A stretch of 39,867 nucleotides of DNA, from contig JAJRQL010000087.1 in NCBI GenBank assembly GCA_024280265.1, positions 1 through 39,867 of the forward strand, in the 5' to 3' direction. The notes under the pieces were generated by a model. That model was not told where the DNA came from. It worked only from the letters and a program-made list of their open reading frames with translations, and did not search any database. Shown piece after piece: positions 1 through 9,058 of this stretch; position 1 is the stretch's first letter; each line of letters starts with the position of its first letter. The DNA comes from Deltaproteobacteria bacterium. Lineage in GTDB: Bacteria; Desulfobacterota; Desulfobulbia; Desulfobulbales; Desulfocapsaceae. The translations under genes were made by a program, and so were the position numbers.

Positions 1-66
1 AATCAGGTTGATATCAATGAACAGATAGGTCAAGATGGATGTATCTTCGATGACATCCCGTTCTGA
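1..66 (+). CDS. C-terminal end of a CDS entering from the left edge; possibly single-stranded DNA-binding protein (SSB)
   Basis: Frame 1 is open from base 1 to TGA at 64-66, encoding NQVDINEQIGQDGCIFDDIPF*. The acidic -DDIPF end matches the conserved SSB C-terminal tip. Only 21 residues are visible. Confidence 0.5.
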   Translation, partial: NQVDINEQIGQDGCIFDDIPF

Positions 67-255
67 CCTGTCAGGGCAAAAGACCCTTCAGGGCATACGT
101 CCTTATTTAAGCAAATCTTTTTTCTCAGACGATGCGTAGTACCTTCCTTCTGCTGTCGAACTGCAGAAGCGGCAAAACACCATATCTTGCAGAATAAACA
201 AATTAACACAACAAATCAAAGATTGATATTTCAAGCATTAGGAGCCCCCACCAAC

Positions 256-2178
256 TCAGGGTTCAACAAGCCGCACCTGAACAATCCCCCGTACGGAGTT
301 ACAGCAGAAAAGAGCTTTTGCCCGCCGAATATCCTCAAGACTGAGTATCTTTTCCTGAACCTCAGGAAAAGGTTTGGAGAGAATCTCTGCTCGCATGGTA
401 CCTGCAAGCAGTCCTGAAGAAACCGGTGGTGTATAATAAGTACTACCTATATATACTATCAGATTTGTGATACACCCTTCTGTGATTTCAGAACGCTCAT
501 GTTGGAAAATCAGATCAAACAGAGCTTGCTCCCCCGCACGTTCAAATTCCCTGCTAAACAGGGCGCGCTCAGTGGTTTTGTGATAAAACCATACCAGAGA
601 AGAATCCACTTTGTACGGAGAGAGAGCAACAGCCGGCAGCCCATCATGGCTTGCAGGCGGAGATTGCGGCAAAACCTGACGCTGTGGAGCACCACATACC
701 CTGGTTGTAATTTCCACCTCCCCATCTTTTGCAAGTGTCAGCCGAACCAACTGGTAATCAGAGGCCCTGTGTTCAGCAGGTTCTACGCAGTCCAATGCGT
801 TCAGGATCGTATCGGCCGAGAAATTAAAGCTGAAATAACAGGCTGATTTTCTGAGTCGATCAAGATGGTAATCCAGTAGATAGTATTCATTCTGCGGATT
901 TCTGAGCAGTGTTTCCAGCAATACAAACTCCGGAATGGATTTTGTCAGGAAATCCGCCTTTAACAGACATTCCTGCCACTCCTGTTCCGGTACGGAATCG
1001 TGAACTATGCCTGACCCTATCCCCATTTCTCCACTGTTTCCGTTCAAACGGACTGTGCGTATAGGAACATTGAATATACCGGTCCCATCTGGAGCTAAAT
1101 ATCCTGCAGCACCAGTATACACACCTCTTGGAGCCAGCTCGAGCTCCCGGATTATCTCCATGGTCCGGATCTTTGGTGCACCTGTAACAGAACCGCATGG
1201 AAAGAGGGCCTTTAAAACATCAAGTATAGGTACACGACTCAAAACCCTCCCATCTGTCACAGCCGAAACTGTGGATGTCATCTGAAGAACACTCTCAAAC
1301 CTCTCCACATCAAAAAGGGACTCCGTAACAACTGCAGTATCACCTAATTGTCGACAGAGTCGAGCCAGATCATTTCTGAGCAGATCAACAATCATCACAT
1401 TTTCGCTGCGATTTTTGTCATCCTGCCTCAGCAGCTCACCCTGTTGTTGGTCCTCCTCCCAGTCCCGCCCTCTTTTCATTGTACCTTTCATGGGACGAAC
1501 AAGGATACGATCCGTATCAATCTTAAAAAACAGCTCTGGTGAAAGTGAAAGAATATGTTCTTCGGCAAGGTGGATCATTGCCCCGTATGCCACTGACTGG
1601 TTACGACGCAAATTTCGGTAAAATGCCTCTGGGGATCCGGAAAAGTCAAACAGGAGCTTCAGGGTATAATTCACCTGATAGGTATCCCCTACTGTGATAT
1701 ATTCTTTTATCTTTGATATTGCCCTGAGATAGCTCTCCCGGTTCTGACTAAAACGAATATCATTCACTGTAAAATCGGATAATTCCTCTGTAGCCACAGC
1801 AATGGGAAAATCTGTTACTCCGCTTTTATGGTCATAAAAAAAAGGTCGCTCAAACACGCCGAAGGAAGCCAGTATCGTTTTTTTGTCAAGCAGATCCTGC
1901 GTCAGCAGATCCGCAAGACGGCTCTCCAGTAAATATCCGAACTCATAGCTCATCCAACCTGCCAGGTAGAAACCGGCTGCAAGAGTCTCCTCCATTTTAG
2001 AAACAAACTGCGACAAATCGTCCCCCACCCTGAAATCAAGCCTCTCCAGAGGCTGCACAAAAAGATAGGAGTACCTATTCACCGCATCGCTGCGTGCAGT
2101 ATCGAAAAAAACATACTCTTCCTCACTCTCCAATGCACTCAACAGGGAGTCCAGTTGCTTTTGTTTCAATGGATTCAT
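256..2178 (-). CDS. pabBC: Aminodeoxychorismate synthase component I fused to 4-amino-4-deoxychorismate lyase (PabB-PabC fusion)
   Basis: 640 aa. Chorismate-binding signature GSVTGAPKIRTMEIIRELE in the N-terminal part. C-terminal aminotransferase class IV-like part with HKTTER and ITEGCITNLIV...SGLLAGTMR. Confidence 0.88.
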   Translation of the reverse strand: MNPLKQKQLDSLLSALESEEEYVFFDTARSDAVNRYSYLFVQPLERLDFRVGDDLSQFVSKMEETLAAGFYLAGWMSYEFGYLLESRLADLLTQDLLDKKTILASFGVFERPFFYDHKSGVTDFPIAVATEELSDFTVNDIRFSQNRESYLRAISKIKEYITVGDTYQVNYTLKLLFDFSGSPEAFYRNLRRNQSVAYGAMIHLAEEHILSLSPELFFKIDTDRILVRPMKGTMKRGRDWEEDQQQGELLRQDDKNRSENVMIVDLLRNDLARLCRQLGDTAVVTESLFDVERFESVLQMTSTVSAVTDGRVLSRVPILDVLKALFPCGSVTGAPKIRTMEIIRELELAPRGVYTGAAGYLAPDGTGIFNVPIRTVRLNGNSGEMGIGSGIVHDSVPEQEWQECLLKADFLTKSIPEFVLLETLLRNPQNEYYLLDYHLDRLRKSACYFSFNFSADTILNALDCVEPAEHRASDYQLVRLTLAKDGEVEITTRVCGAPQRQVLPQSPPASHDGLPAVALSPYKVDSSLVWFYHKTTERALFSREFERAGEQALFDLIFQHERSEITEGCITNLIVYIGSTYYTPPVSSGLLAGTMRAEILSKPFPEVQEKILSLEDIRRAKALFCCNSVRGIVQVRLVEP

Positions 2179-2407
2179 GCACCCTCTTCTATCAATTCAA
2201 GGAGGAATTTCAACTAAAAACGTCAAAAGATATGAGCACTCCCCTACAATGAAGTACCATTCAGCTTGCGCAGGAACTAAAAATATTCTATATTATGTGA
2301 TTCTGCGTAACTATTTCTGTATCAGATATTACACAAGCAGAGCTCCAATCTGTCAACACTGTCATTACACACTTTTTCTTATTACCTGCATTTTACAAGG
2401 AGGCCCT

Positions 2408-3088
2408 ATGTTAATTAAGGACTGGATGGCTACCACCATACTCACAGTGGACGCCAACACCTCGGTCATGCGAGCCGGAAGAACGATGAAAGACAATAAC
2501 ATCAGAAGATTACCTGTTGTCTCGCAAGGAAAACTTGCAGGTATCATCACCGATCGTGATCTCAAGGAGGCATCACCATCCTCTAAAACAGATATGGATC
2601 TGCATGAGATGTACTACCTTTTATCTGAGATGAAGGTAAAAGATGTCATGACAGAGACCCCCATTCGTCTCAAGCTTGACGATACCCTGGAAAAAGCTGC
2701 CCTTGTAATGCTGAATGAGAAAATTTCAGGCCTCGTCATTGTAGACGAAGATGAAAATCTGGTGGGCCTGCTCTCAGAGTCTGATGTCCTTCGCGGCTTT
2801 ATCCATGCCACCGGTATTCAGGATGGTGCTTTTCAGATTGTCATGGATATGTCTGACGCAGGAGGCTCTGTGTCACAACTCATTGATGTACTGCGCCAAA
2901 ACCGGGCCAGAGTACTTTCTATCCTCACCTCTTTCGATGATGCCCCAGCTGGATCTAAAAGGGTTTCTATACGTATTATGCCCTATAACGGAGAGGTGGA
3001 CGAACTGGTTAAAGAGCTTGAGGCAATGGAAGGATACACCATTGTCAGCCAGGGAATTGATGACTTAAAAAACCTGCCAAAAAAATAA
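2408..3088 (+). CDS. CBS-domain pair plus ACT-like domain protein (AcuB-like)
   Basis: ATG at 2408 preceded by AAGGAGG. Protein MLIKDWMATTILTVDANTSVMRAGRTMKDNNIRRLPVVSQGKLAGIITDRDL has two CBS motifs and a C-terminal ACT-like segment. The longer ORF from 2177 is a spurious upstream extension. Confidence 0.85.
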   Translation: MLIKDWMATTILTVDANTSVMRAGRTMKDNNIRRLPVVSQGKLAGIITDRDLKEASPSSKTDMDLHEMYYLLSEMKVKDVMTETPIRLKLDDTLEKAALVMLNEKISGLVIVDEDENLVGLLSESDVLRGFIHATGIQDGAFQIVMDMSDAGGSVSQLIDVLRQNRARVLSILTSFDDAPAGSKRVSIRIMPYNGEVDELVKELEAMEGYTIVSQGIDDLKNLPKK

Positions 3089-3147
3089 TACAACTGTACT
3101 TTAATAATTACTGAACACTACAGACAAACAACAAAGGAGAATCACCT

Positions 3148-6100
3148 ATGTCGAGGAAAATGGTCACTATTGATGGTAATCAGGCATGTACTCATGTTGC
3201 CTACGCCACCAGCGAAGTAATCACTATCTACCCCATCACACCTTCTTCACCAATGGCTGCAGAGGCTGATACCAAAGCCACCGCAAATCAGGAGAACATC
3301 TGGGGTTCCGTCCCGGTTGTAACCCAAATGCAGTCTGAAGGCGGTGTCGCAGGTTCCCTGCACGGGTCCCTCGCTACAGGTGTTCTCTGTACCACCTTCA
3401 CTGCATCGCAGGGTCTTCTCCTGATGATCCCCAATATGTATAAGATTGCCGGTGAACTCACTCCCACCGTGTTCCATGTAACAGCCCGTTCCATTGCTGC
3501 GCAGGGCCTCTCCATCTTTGGTGACCATGCAGATATCTACGCCGCCCGCCAGACCGGCTGGGGTATGCTCTGCTCCAAGAATGTTCAGGAATGTATGGAT
3601 ATGGCATTGATCGCCACCCAGGTGTCCCTGGCCTCCCGTATCCCTTTTATACACTTCTTTGATGGTTTCCGTACCTCCCATGAGATCCAGAAGATTGAGG
3701 AACTGACCAAAGACGATATGGCTGCATTGATTGATGAAGACCACATCATCGCCCATCGCAAGCGCGCCCTCACTCCTGACAGTCCCAGTATTCGTGGAAC
3801 CGCCCAGAATCCCGATGTCTATTTCACAGGACGTGAGACTGTAAATAAGTTTTATGCAGCCGCGCCCAAAATTGTTCAGGACACCATGGACAAATTTGCG
3901 GGCATCACCGGTCGTCAGTATCACCTCTTCGACTACTACGGTTCACCTGACGCAACAGACGTGATTGTGATGATGGCATCCGGTTGTGAGACTGTTTCCG
4001 CCACCATCGACCACCTCGTTTCCGAAGGAAAGAGTGTTGGCCTGGTTATTGTTCGCCTCTTCAGGCCTTTTGACTGCAAAGCGATGGTTAATGCCCTACC
4101 TTCTTCTGTTGAGCGCATCACCGTAATGGACAGAACCAAAGAACCAGGTTCTGCTGGCGAGCCACTCTACCTTGATGTTCGCGCTGTAGTTGGTGAGGCC
4201 ACCGAATCAAACACCTCCGCCTACCAGCCAATTATCCTTTCCGGACGTTATGGACTAGGTTCTGCCGAGTTCACCCCCACAATGGTTAAAGCCATTTTTG
4301 ACAACATGGAGTCTATGGCTCCCAAAAATCATTTCTGCGTTGGTCCAAATGATGATGTTACTGGGACCAGCCTTGATTATGATCCGGATTACTCCATCGA
4401 AGGTGATGACGTATATCGTGCCATGTTCTATGGTTTAGGATCTGACGGCACTGTTGGCGCCAACAAAAATACTATTAAAATCATTGGTACAGAGACCGAT
4501 AACTCGGCCCAGGGTTATTTTGTGTATGACTCCAAAAAATCTGGTTCCATCACCACCTCTCACCTGAGATTTGGCAAAAACCAGGTTGTTGCTCCTTACC
4601 TTATTAACAAGGCCAACTTCATTGCATGTCATAACTTCACCTTCCTTGATCAGTACGACATGCTCCGCAACCTTGAAGAGGGTGGTACTTTCCTTCTCAC
4701 CACCAGCTTTAATGCCAAGCAGATCTGGAAAGAACTGCCACGCAATGTGCAGAGAGACCTGATTAACAAGAAGGCAAACTTCTACATCATCGATGCTCTG
4801 TCCCTTGGCCAAACCCTTGGTCTTGGGGCCCGCATCAACATGATCATGCAAACCGCCTTCTTCCTTATCTCTGGAATCATCACTCAGGAAGAAGCCATCA
4901 CCGCCATTAAAAATGCCATCAAGAAAACCTATGGCAAGAAGGGTGACAAGGTAGTCAACATGAACTACGACGCCGTTGATGCTGCTGTAAAAAACATTGT
5001 CAAAGTAAAATTGGGCAAATCTGTTAACGGTCACGAGATGCCTCCCACCGTTCCTGAGTCTGCTCCTGACTTTGTTAAAAATGTCACGGCCAAAATGATT
5101 GAAGGTAAAGGTGACCAGGTGAAGGTTTCTGAAATGCCTAATGATGGAACCTGGCCGACTGCCACTACCCAGTATGAGAAACGTAACATTGGTGTTCATG
5201 TACCTGAGTGGCTTGAAGAAAACTGTATCCAATGTGGTCAGTGCTCTCTGGTTTGTCCCCATGCCGCAATTCGTATGAAACTCGGTAAGATAGTTCAGGC
5301 TCCCAAAAATTTCAAAACCATTCCTGCCGTTGGTAAAGCGTTTAAGGGTTCTGATTTTGCCATCCAGGTATTCACCGAAGATTGCTGTTCATGCACCCAG
5401 TGTATGGATGTGTGCCCCGGCAGGAAAGGCAAGAAAGCTCTGCAGATGGTTGCCAACAGTGAAACAATCCGTACCACTCAGGCCAAGAATGTGGCGTACT
5501 TTCTCGGTCTTCCTGAAGCTGCACCGTCTGATGTCAACCCTGCTACCATCAAGGGAAGCCAGCTTCTCCGTCCACTGTTTGAGTTCTCCGGAGCCTGTGC
5601 AGGCTGTGGTGAGACCCCATACATCAAACTTGTGACACAGATGTTTGGCGACAGAATGCTGATTGCCAACGCAACAGGATGTTCATCTATTTATGGTGGT
5701 AACCTGCCAACAACTCCATACTGTAAACGCGAAGACGGACGTGGACCCGCATGGGCCAACTCCCTGTTTGAAGATAATGCAGAATTTGGTCTTGGTATGC
5801 GGGCCTCTGCTTCCAAGCTTGGTGCCCAGGCTATCGAACTCCTGAACAAGGCAGTTGCAGAGAAACTAATCACCAAAAAGATGGCTGGTGATATCGCAAA
5901 AGCAACCCAAAAAAGCCAGACCGATATCGAGGCACAGCGTGATCGTGTTGCCAAGCTGAAAGCCAAACTGGAAGGAAGCAGCAATGTCATTGCCAAGCGT
6001 CTTCTTGGTTGTGCCGACTATCTTGTGAAAAAATCGGTATGGATCTTCGGCGGTGACGGTTGGGCCTATGACATCGGATATGGTGGACTTGACCATGTCC

Positions 6101-6687
6101 TTGCATCGGGCGAAAACGTAAATATTATGATCCTTGACACCGAGGTCTACTCCAATACCGGTGGCCAGATGTCTAAATCTACTCCACGTGCGGCTACCGC
6201 ACAGTTTGCAGCAGGTGGTAAGAAAATGCCAAAGAAAGATATCGGTATGATCTTCTCCACATACGGTAATGTTTATGTTGCCAAAATCGCCATGGGCGCC
6301 AACCCTACTCAGGTGGCAAAGGCCATTGCAGAAGCTGAAGCCTATGATGGACCATCACTCATCATTGCCTACTCACACTGCATCAACCATGGTATCGACA
6401 TGACCAAGGGTCTGCATCAGCAGAAGAAAGCAGTTGCCTGTGGTCACTGGCCTCTGTACCGCTACAATCCGGAACTGGAAGAAACCGGCAAGAATCCTCT
6501 GTCCATTGACTCTAAAGAGCCCACAATAAGCTTTGAAGAATATGCAATGGGCGAGAACCGCTACCGTATGCTGAAAATGATGAACCCTGAGCATACCGAT
6601 GAGCTTATGGAACAGTCTCAGAAAGACGTTACCAGGAGCTGGAAGTTCCTTAAGGCACGCGCTACATCACTCGACCCTGAGAAATAA
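3148..6687 (+). CDS. nifJ: Pyruvate:ferredoxin (flavodoxin) oxidoreductase, single-chain
   Basis: 1179 aa. N-terminal GNQACTHVAYATSEVITIYPITPSSPMAE-like segment, two 4Fe-4S motifs (CIQCGQCSLVCP, CCSCTQCMDVCP) and a TPP-binding region (GGDGWAYDIGYGGLDHVLASGENVNIMILDTEVYSNTGGQ). Confidence 0.97.
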   Translation: MSRKMVTIDGNQACTHVAYATSEVITIYPITPSSPMAAEADTKATANQENIWGSVPVVTQMQSEGGVAGSLHGSLATGVLCTTFTASQGLLLMIPNMYKIAGELTPTVFHVTARSIAAQGLSIFGDHADIYAARQTGWGMLCSKNVQECMDMALIATQVSLASRIPFIHFFDGFRTSHEIQKIEELTKDDMAALIDEDHIIAHRKRALTPDSPSIRGTAQNPDVYFTGRETVNKFYAAAPKIVQDTMDKFAGITGRQYHLFDYYGSPDATDVIVMMASGCETVSATIDHLVSEGKSVGLVIVRLFRPFDCKAMVNALPSSVERITVMDRTKEPGSAGEPLYLDVRAVVGEATESNTSAYQPIILSGRYGLGSAEFTPTMVKAIFDNMESMAPKNHFCVGPNDDVTGTSLDYDPDYSIEGDDVYRAMFYGLGSDGTVGANKNTIKIIGTETDNSAQGYFVYDSKKSGSITTSHLRFGKNQVVAPYLINKANFIACHNFTFLDQYDMLRNLEEGGTFLLTTSFNAKQIWKELPRNVQRDLINKKANFYIIDALSLGQTLGLGARINMIMQTAFFLISGIITQEEAITAIKNAIKKTYGKKGDKVVNMNYDAVDAAVKNIVKVKLGKSVNGHEMPPTVPESAPDFVKNVTAKMIEGKGDQVKVSEMPNDGTWPTATTQYEKRNIGVHVPEWLEENCIQCGQCSLVCPHAAIRMKLGKIVQAPKNFKTIPAVGKAFKGSDFAIQVFTEDCCSCTQCMDVCPGRKGKKALQMVANSETIRTTQAKNVAYFLGLPEAAPSDVNPATIKGSQLLRPLFEFSGACAGCGETPYIKLVTQMFGDRMLIANATGCSSIYGGNLPTTPYCKREDGRGPAWANSLFEDNAEFGLGMRASASKLGAQAIELLNKAVAEKLITKKMAGDIAKATQKSQTDIEAQRDRVAKLKAKLEGSSNVIAKRLLGCADYLVKKSVWIFGGDGWAYDIGYGGLDHVLASGENVNIMILDTEVYSNTGGQMSKSTPRAATAQFAAGGKKMPKKDIGMIFSTYGNVYVAKIAMGANPTQVAKAIAEAEAYDGPSLIIAYSHCINHGIDMTKGLHQQKKAVACGHWPLYRYNPELEETGKNPLSIDSKEPTISFEEYAMGENRYRMLKMMNPEHTDELMEQSQKDVTRSWKFLKARATSLDPEK

Positions 6688-6696
6688 ATCCTCTCT

Positions 6697-6740
6697 CTGA
6701 GCTGACCTGGATTCCAGGTCAGCTCAGGAAGGTTGTTTTT
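6697..6740 (+). terminator. Intrinsic terminator downstream of nifJ
   Basis: Perfect hairpin TGAGCTGACCTGG-ATT-CCAGGTCAGCTCA (6698-6726) followed by GGTTGTTTTTTT. Confidence 0.8.
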
Positions 6741-6759
6741 TTCAGGTACTCCTGAAAAA

Positions 6760-6807
6760 AACAAAAAAAGGGTATTGGAAGAATTCTTCCAATACCCTTT
6801 TTTTGTT
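6760..6807. terminator. 48-bp perfect palindrome acting as a likely bidirectional terminator between convergent genes
   Basis: AACAAAAAAAGGGTATTGGAAGAA|TTCTTCCAATACCCTTTTTTTGTT, centred on GAATTC, with T-tracts on both strands. Confidence 0.85.
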
Positions 6808-6843
6808 ACTCCCAACGACTGTTCAGCCATGAGGTCCTGTCTG

Positions 6844-7812
6844 TTACAGATCAGGATCGACCTCTTCACCTCTAGCCTTTTTAATCTCTTTATAATCACT
6901 GATGGATTGTGAGACTGAATCATCCTGACGCTGTTTGATCTCAGCAACTTTTTCCTCGATCTTATCCTGACGGATAGAAAGCCCCTCCGCACCGAAAAGA
7001 GCATTGGCAAGATACTTAAAAGAGAAAAGCATCAACTCAACGTCATCATTCTTGAGTTTTTCAAGGGTTTCATCGTCTATGATATAAGTGTCCAGGAAAG
7101 AACTCTCAAGGATGAACCTGCGAAAGTGATCCAGATCTGTTGAGGCCATAAAGAACATGCGCTTGGCCTGTTCAGAAAGAGCTGCCTGATGACCATAGGA
7201 TTTACGCCGCATAACCAGTCGTAACCAGTCCTTGTTCATCTCGTCACGAACATCAACTCCCTGGTCGGCACGCCACTCGGCAACAGTCCATTCCTTATCT
7301 TCAAGGAAGCCCTTACAATGATCCTCCTTCACAATAAAGAAAAATTTCTCTTCATCCTTGTGATCAGCACCTGCTCCCATGGAGCCCTGTCCCTCATGGA
7401 AATCAGCCATACCGACAGGATAGTAACGACACGCAGAAGGACGATCGGTATAAACAGTGCAGCCCTCGGGCGTCACAAATGGACATTTATTATCATCCTC
7501 ACGGAGTTTCAGCGCGACACCCGGCATATCTGTCTGTTCAAGATATACAGGAGTTGTATATTTCTCCAGAAATTCATGGGCAGGTATTTCAAGACGTTTC
7601 TTGAGCATTAAAATATCATAGGGAGTAAGAATGATCTTAATCCCACCGCAACAGGCGGTAAAACACTCCACACCGGGATAACAACGAAACTTAATCTTTG
7701 ACTCCAAGGTCAACTTCTGGGGAAGAATATTGGAAGGATTCAATCCCTTGCCAAATAATGTTTTTTCTTTTCCTGACATATTATGCTCACTCATTGACAC
7801 ACCTTTTTTCAA
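6844..7812 (-). CDS. YkgJ-family cysteine-cluster (putative Zn/Fe-binding) protein
   Basis: KFRCYPGVECFTACCGGIKIILTPYDI...CPFVTPEGCTVYTDRPSACRYYPVG fits the CxxxxxCCxG...C...C...RPxxCRxyP pattern. The start may be the ATG at 7794 (MSEHNMSGK). Confidence 0.85.
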   Translation of the reverse strand: MKKGVSMSEHNMSGKEKTLFGKGLNPSNILPQKLTLESKIKFRCYPGVECFTACCGGIKIILTPYDILMLKKRLEIPAHEFLEKYTTPVYLEQTDMPGVALKLREDDNKCPFVTPEGCTVYTDRPSACRYYPVGMADFHEGQGSMGAGADHKDEEKFFFIVKEDHCKGFLEDKEWTVAEWRADQGVDVRDEMNKDWLRLVMRRKSYGHQAALSEQAKRMFFMASTDLDHFRRFILESSFLDTYIIDDETLEKLKNDDVELMLFSFKYLANALFGAEGLSIRQDKIEEKVAEIKQRQDDSVSQSISDYKEIKKARGEEVDPDL

Positions 7813-8031
7813 TAGTTATATCGTTATATCTCGTTATAGAGAAAAATTTCACTTTCGATAAAAAACACATAGTAAACACATAGCAGGTCAGTGTCAAACC
7901 TATTTCCCTTGAGGATTCCCGCATTTCAGTTTCCACTTAATTTTTAATCAATTTTGTTGCGGTTTAGAAAAAATATACGTATAGTCCGATTCCGTAATTT
8001 AACTATTTTCTTTTCTACCGGGATATGACGC

Positions 8032-8226
8032 ATGAAACTTTTTGTTCGCCCTGTTGATTTTTCCAGAGTTCATACCCTGGTATACCATCTCCCTGAAGGC
8101 CCAACTCTTTCTCTGCCACCTGATGGCATAGAGGAATTCCTTGAACTTGAGCTAAACATTGGTCATGTCTGTGATACTTCAGATATTGATGGGGTGGTTC
8201 ATTTCTTTCCCAAAGGCAATGCCTGA
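8032..8226 (+). CDS. Small hypothetical protein (64 aa)
   Basis: ATG-started ORF just upstream of and co-oriented with the PHP phosphatase gene (23-bp gap). No family recognised. Confidence 0.5.
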   Translation: MKLFVRPVDFSRVHTLVYHLPEGPTLSLPPDGIEEFLELELNIGHVCDTSDIDGVVHFFPKGNA

Positions 8227-8249
8227 GCTATTATTCCTGGCGCGCTTCC

Positions 8250-9035
8250 ATGAAAGACCTGTCGTTAGAATCTGACGGCCATATCCACACCAGATACTGT
8301 CACCACGCCACAGGTGAAATGGAAGAGTATGTCCTGGCAGGCATTGCAGCCGGACTGCAGGAGTTGGTCTTTCTCGAACACATGGAAGCGGGAGTCCACT
8401 ACTTTGAAAGTACCTGGCTCACAGAAAAAGATTTCGATGTCTATTTTGAAGAAGGAAAACATTTACAGGAAAAATATGGCGATACCATAACGGTATCCCT
8501 CGGCGTTGAAGTCGGATACAGCCCGACACACAGGGAAGAGCTACGTGACCGACTGGCCCGACGCTCCTGGGACAGGATCGGAATATCTTACCACTTCATG
8601 CCCCACCCTGACAATAGCCGCTATCACCTCAATCTGGTGAGCAGAAAAGAGAGAAACATACTCGCAATTGAAGAACTTGGTTGTGACTTTATTCTGAAAA
8701 ACTACTTCAAAACTCTCACCGAGGCTGTGGAATTTCTTCCAGGTACCGTGCTCTGTCACCTTGATGCTGCCTTGCGCTTTCAACCCGGTATCGCCATAAA
8801 CCATAGCCATCGCGAACAGATCATAACACTCCTGAAAGCCCTGCAAGCAAAAGACATGAGCCTTGAGGTGAACACCTCAGGTTTCAGCATCAGAGAGGTC
8901 CCCTTCCCCGCCCCTTTCATCATTCAGGAAGCTATGGCAATGAATATCCCACTGTTACCAGGCTCTGACGCCCACAGACCGGAGCATGTGGGGAAATACT
9001 TTGACCAGCTGCCCGCCTACCTGGCTTCTCTGTAA
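8250..9035 (+). CDS. PHP-domain histidinol-phosphatase family protein (HisJ-like)
   Basis: SDGHIHTRYCHHATGEMEEYVLAGIAAGLQELVFLEH...LLPGSDAHRPEHVGKYF carries the PHP metal-binding motifs. Confidence 0.82.
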   Translation: MKDLSLESDGHIHTRYCHHATGEMEEYVLAGIAAGLQELVFLEHMEAGVHYFESTWLTEKDFDVYFEEGKHLQEKYGDTITVSLGVEVGYSPTHREELRDRLARRSWDRIGISYHFMPHPDNSRYHLNLVSRKERNILAIEELGCDFILKNYFKTLTEAVEFLPGTVLCHLDAALRFQPGIAINHSHREQIITLLKALQAKDMSLEVNTSGFSIREVPFPAPFIIQEAMAMNIPLLPGSDAHRPEHVGKYFDQLPAYLASL

Positions 9036-9058
9036 TCTCTCGCTCGAACGCCGACATT

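Noticed and set aside
2177-2407. N-terminal extension of the CBS protein (303-aa ORF)
   Set aside because: Strong AAGGAGG ribosome-binding site and family-typical start at 2408; the upstream part overlaps the pabBC start and is not CBS-like.
4435-5262. 275-aa antisense ORF inside nifJ (also 225 aa at 3247-3924)
   Set aside because: Fully antisense to a confidently identified conserved gene; no recognisable motifs. Best explained by codon bias of nifJ leaving the reverse frame open.
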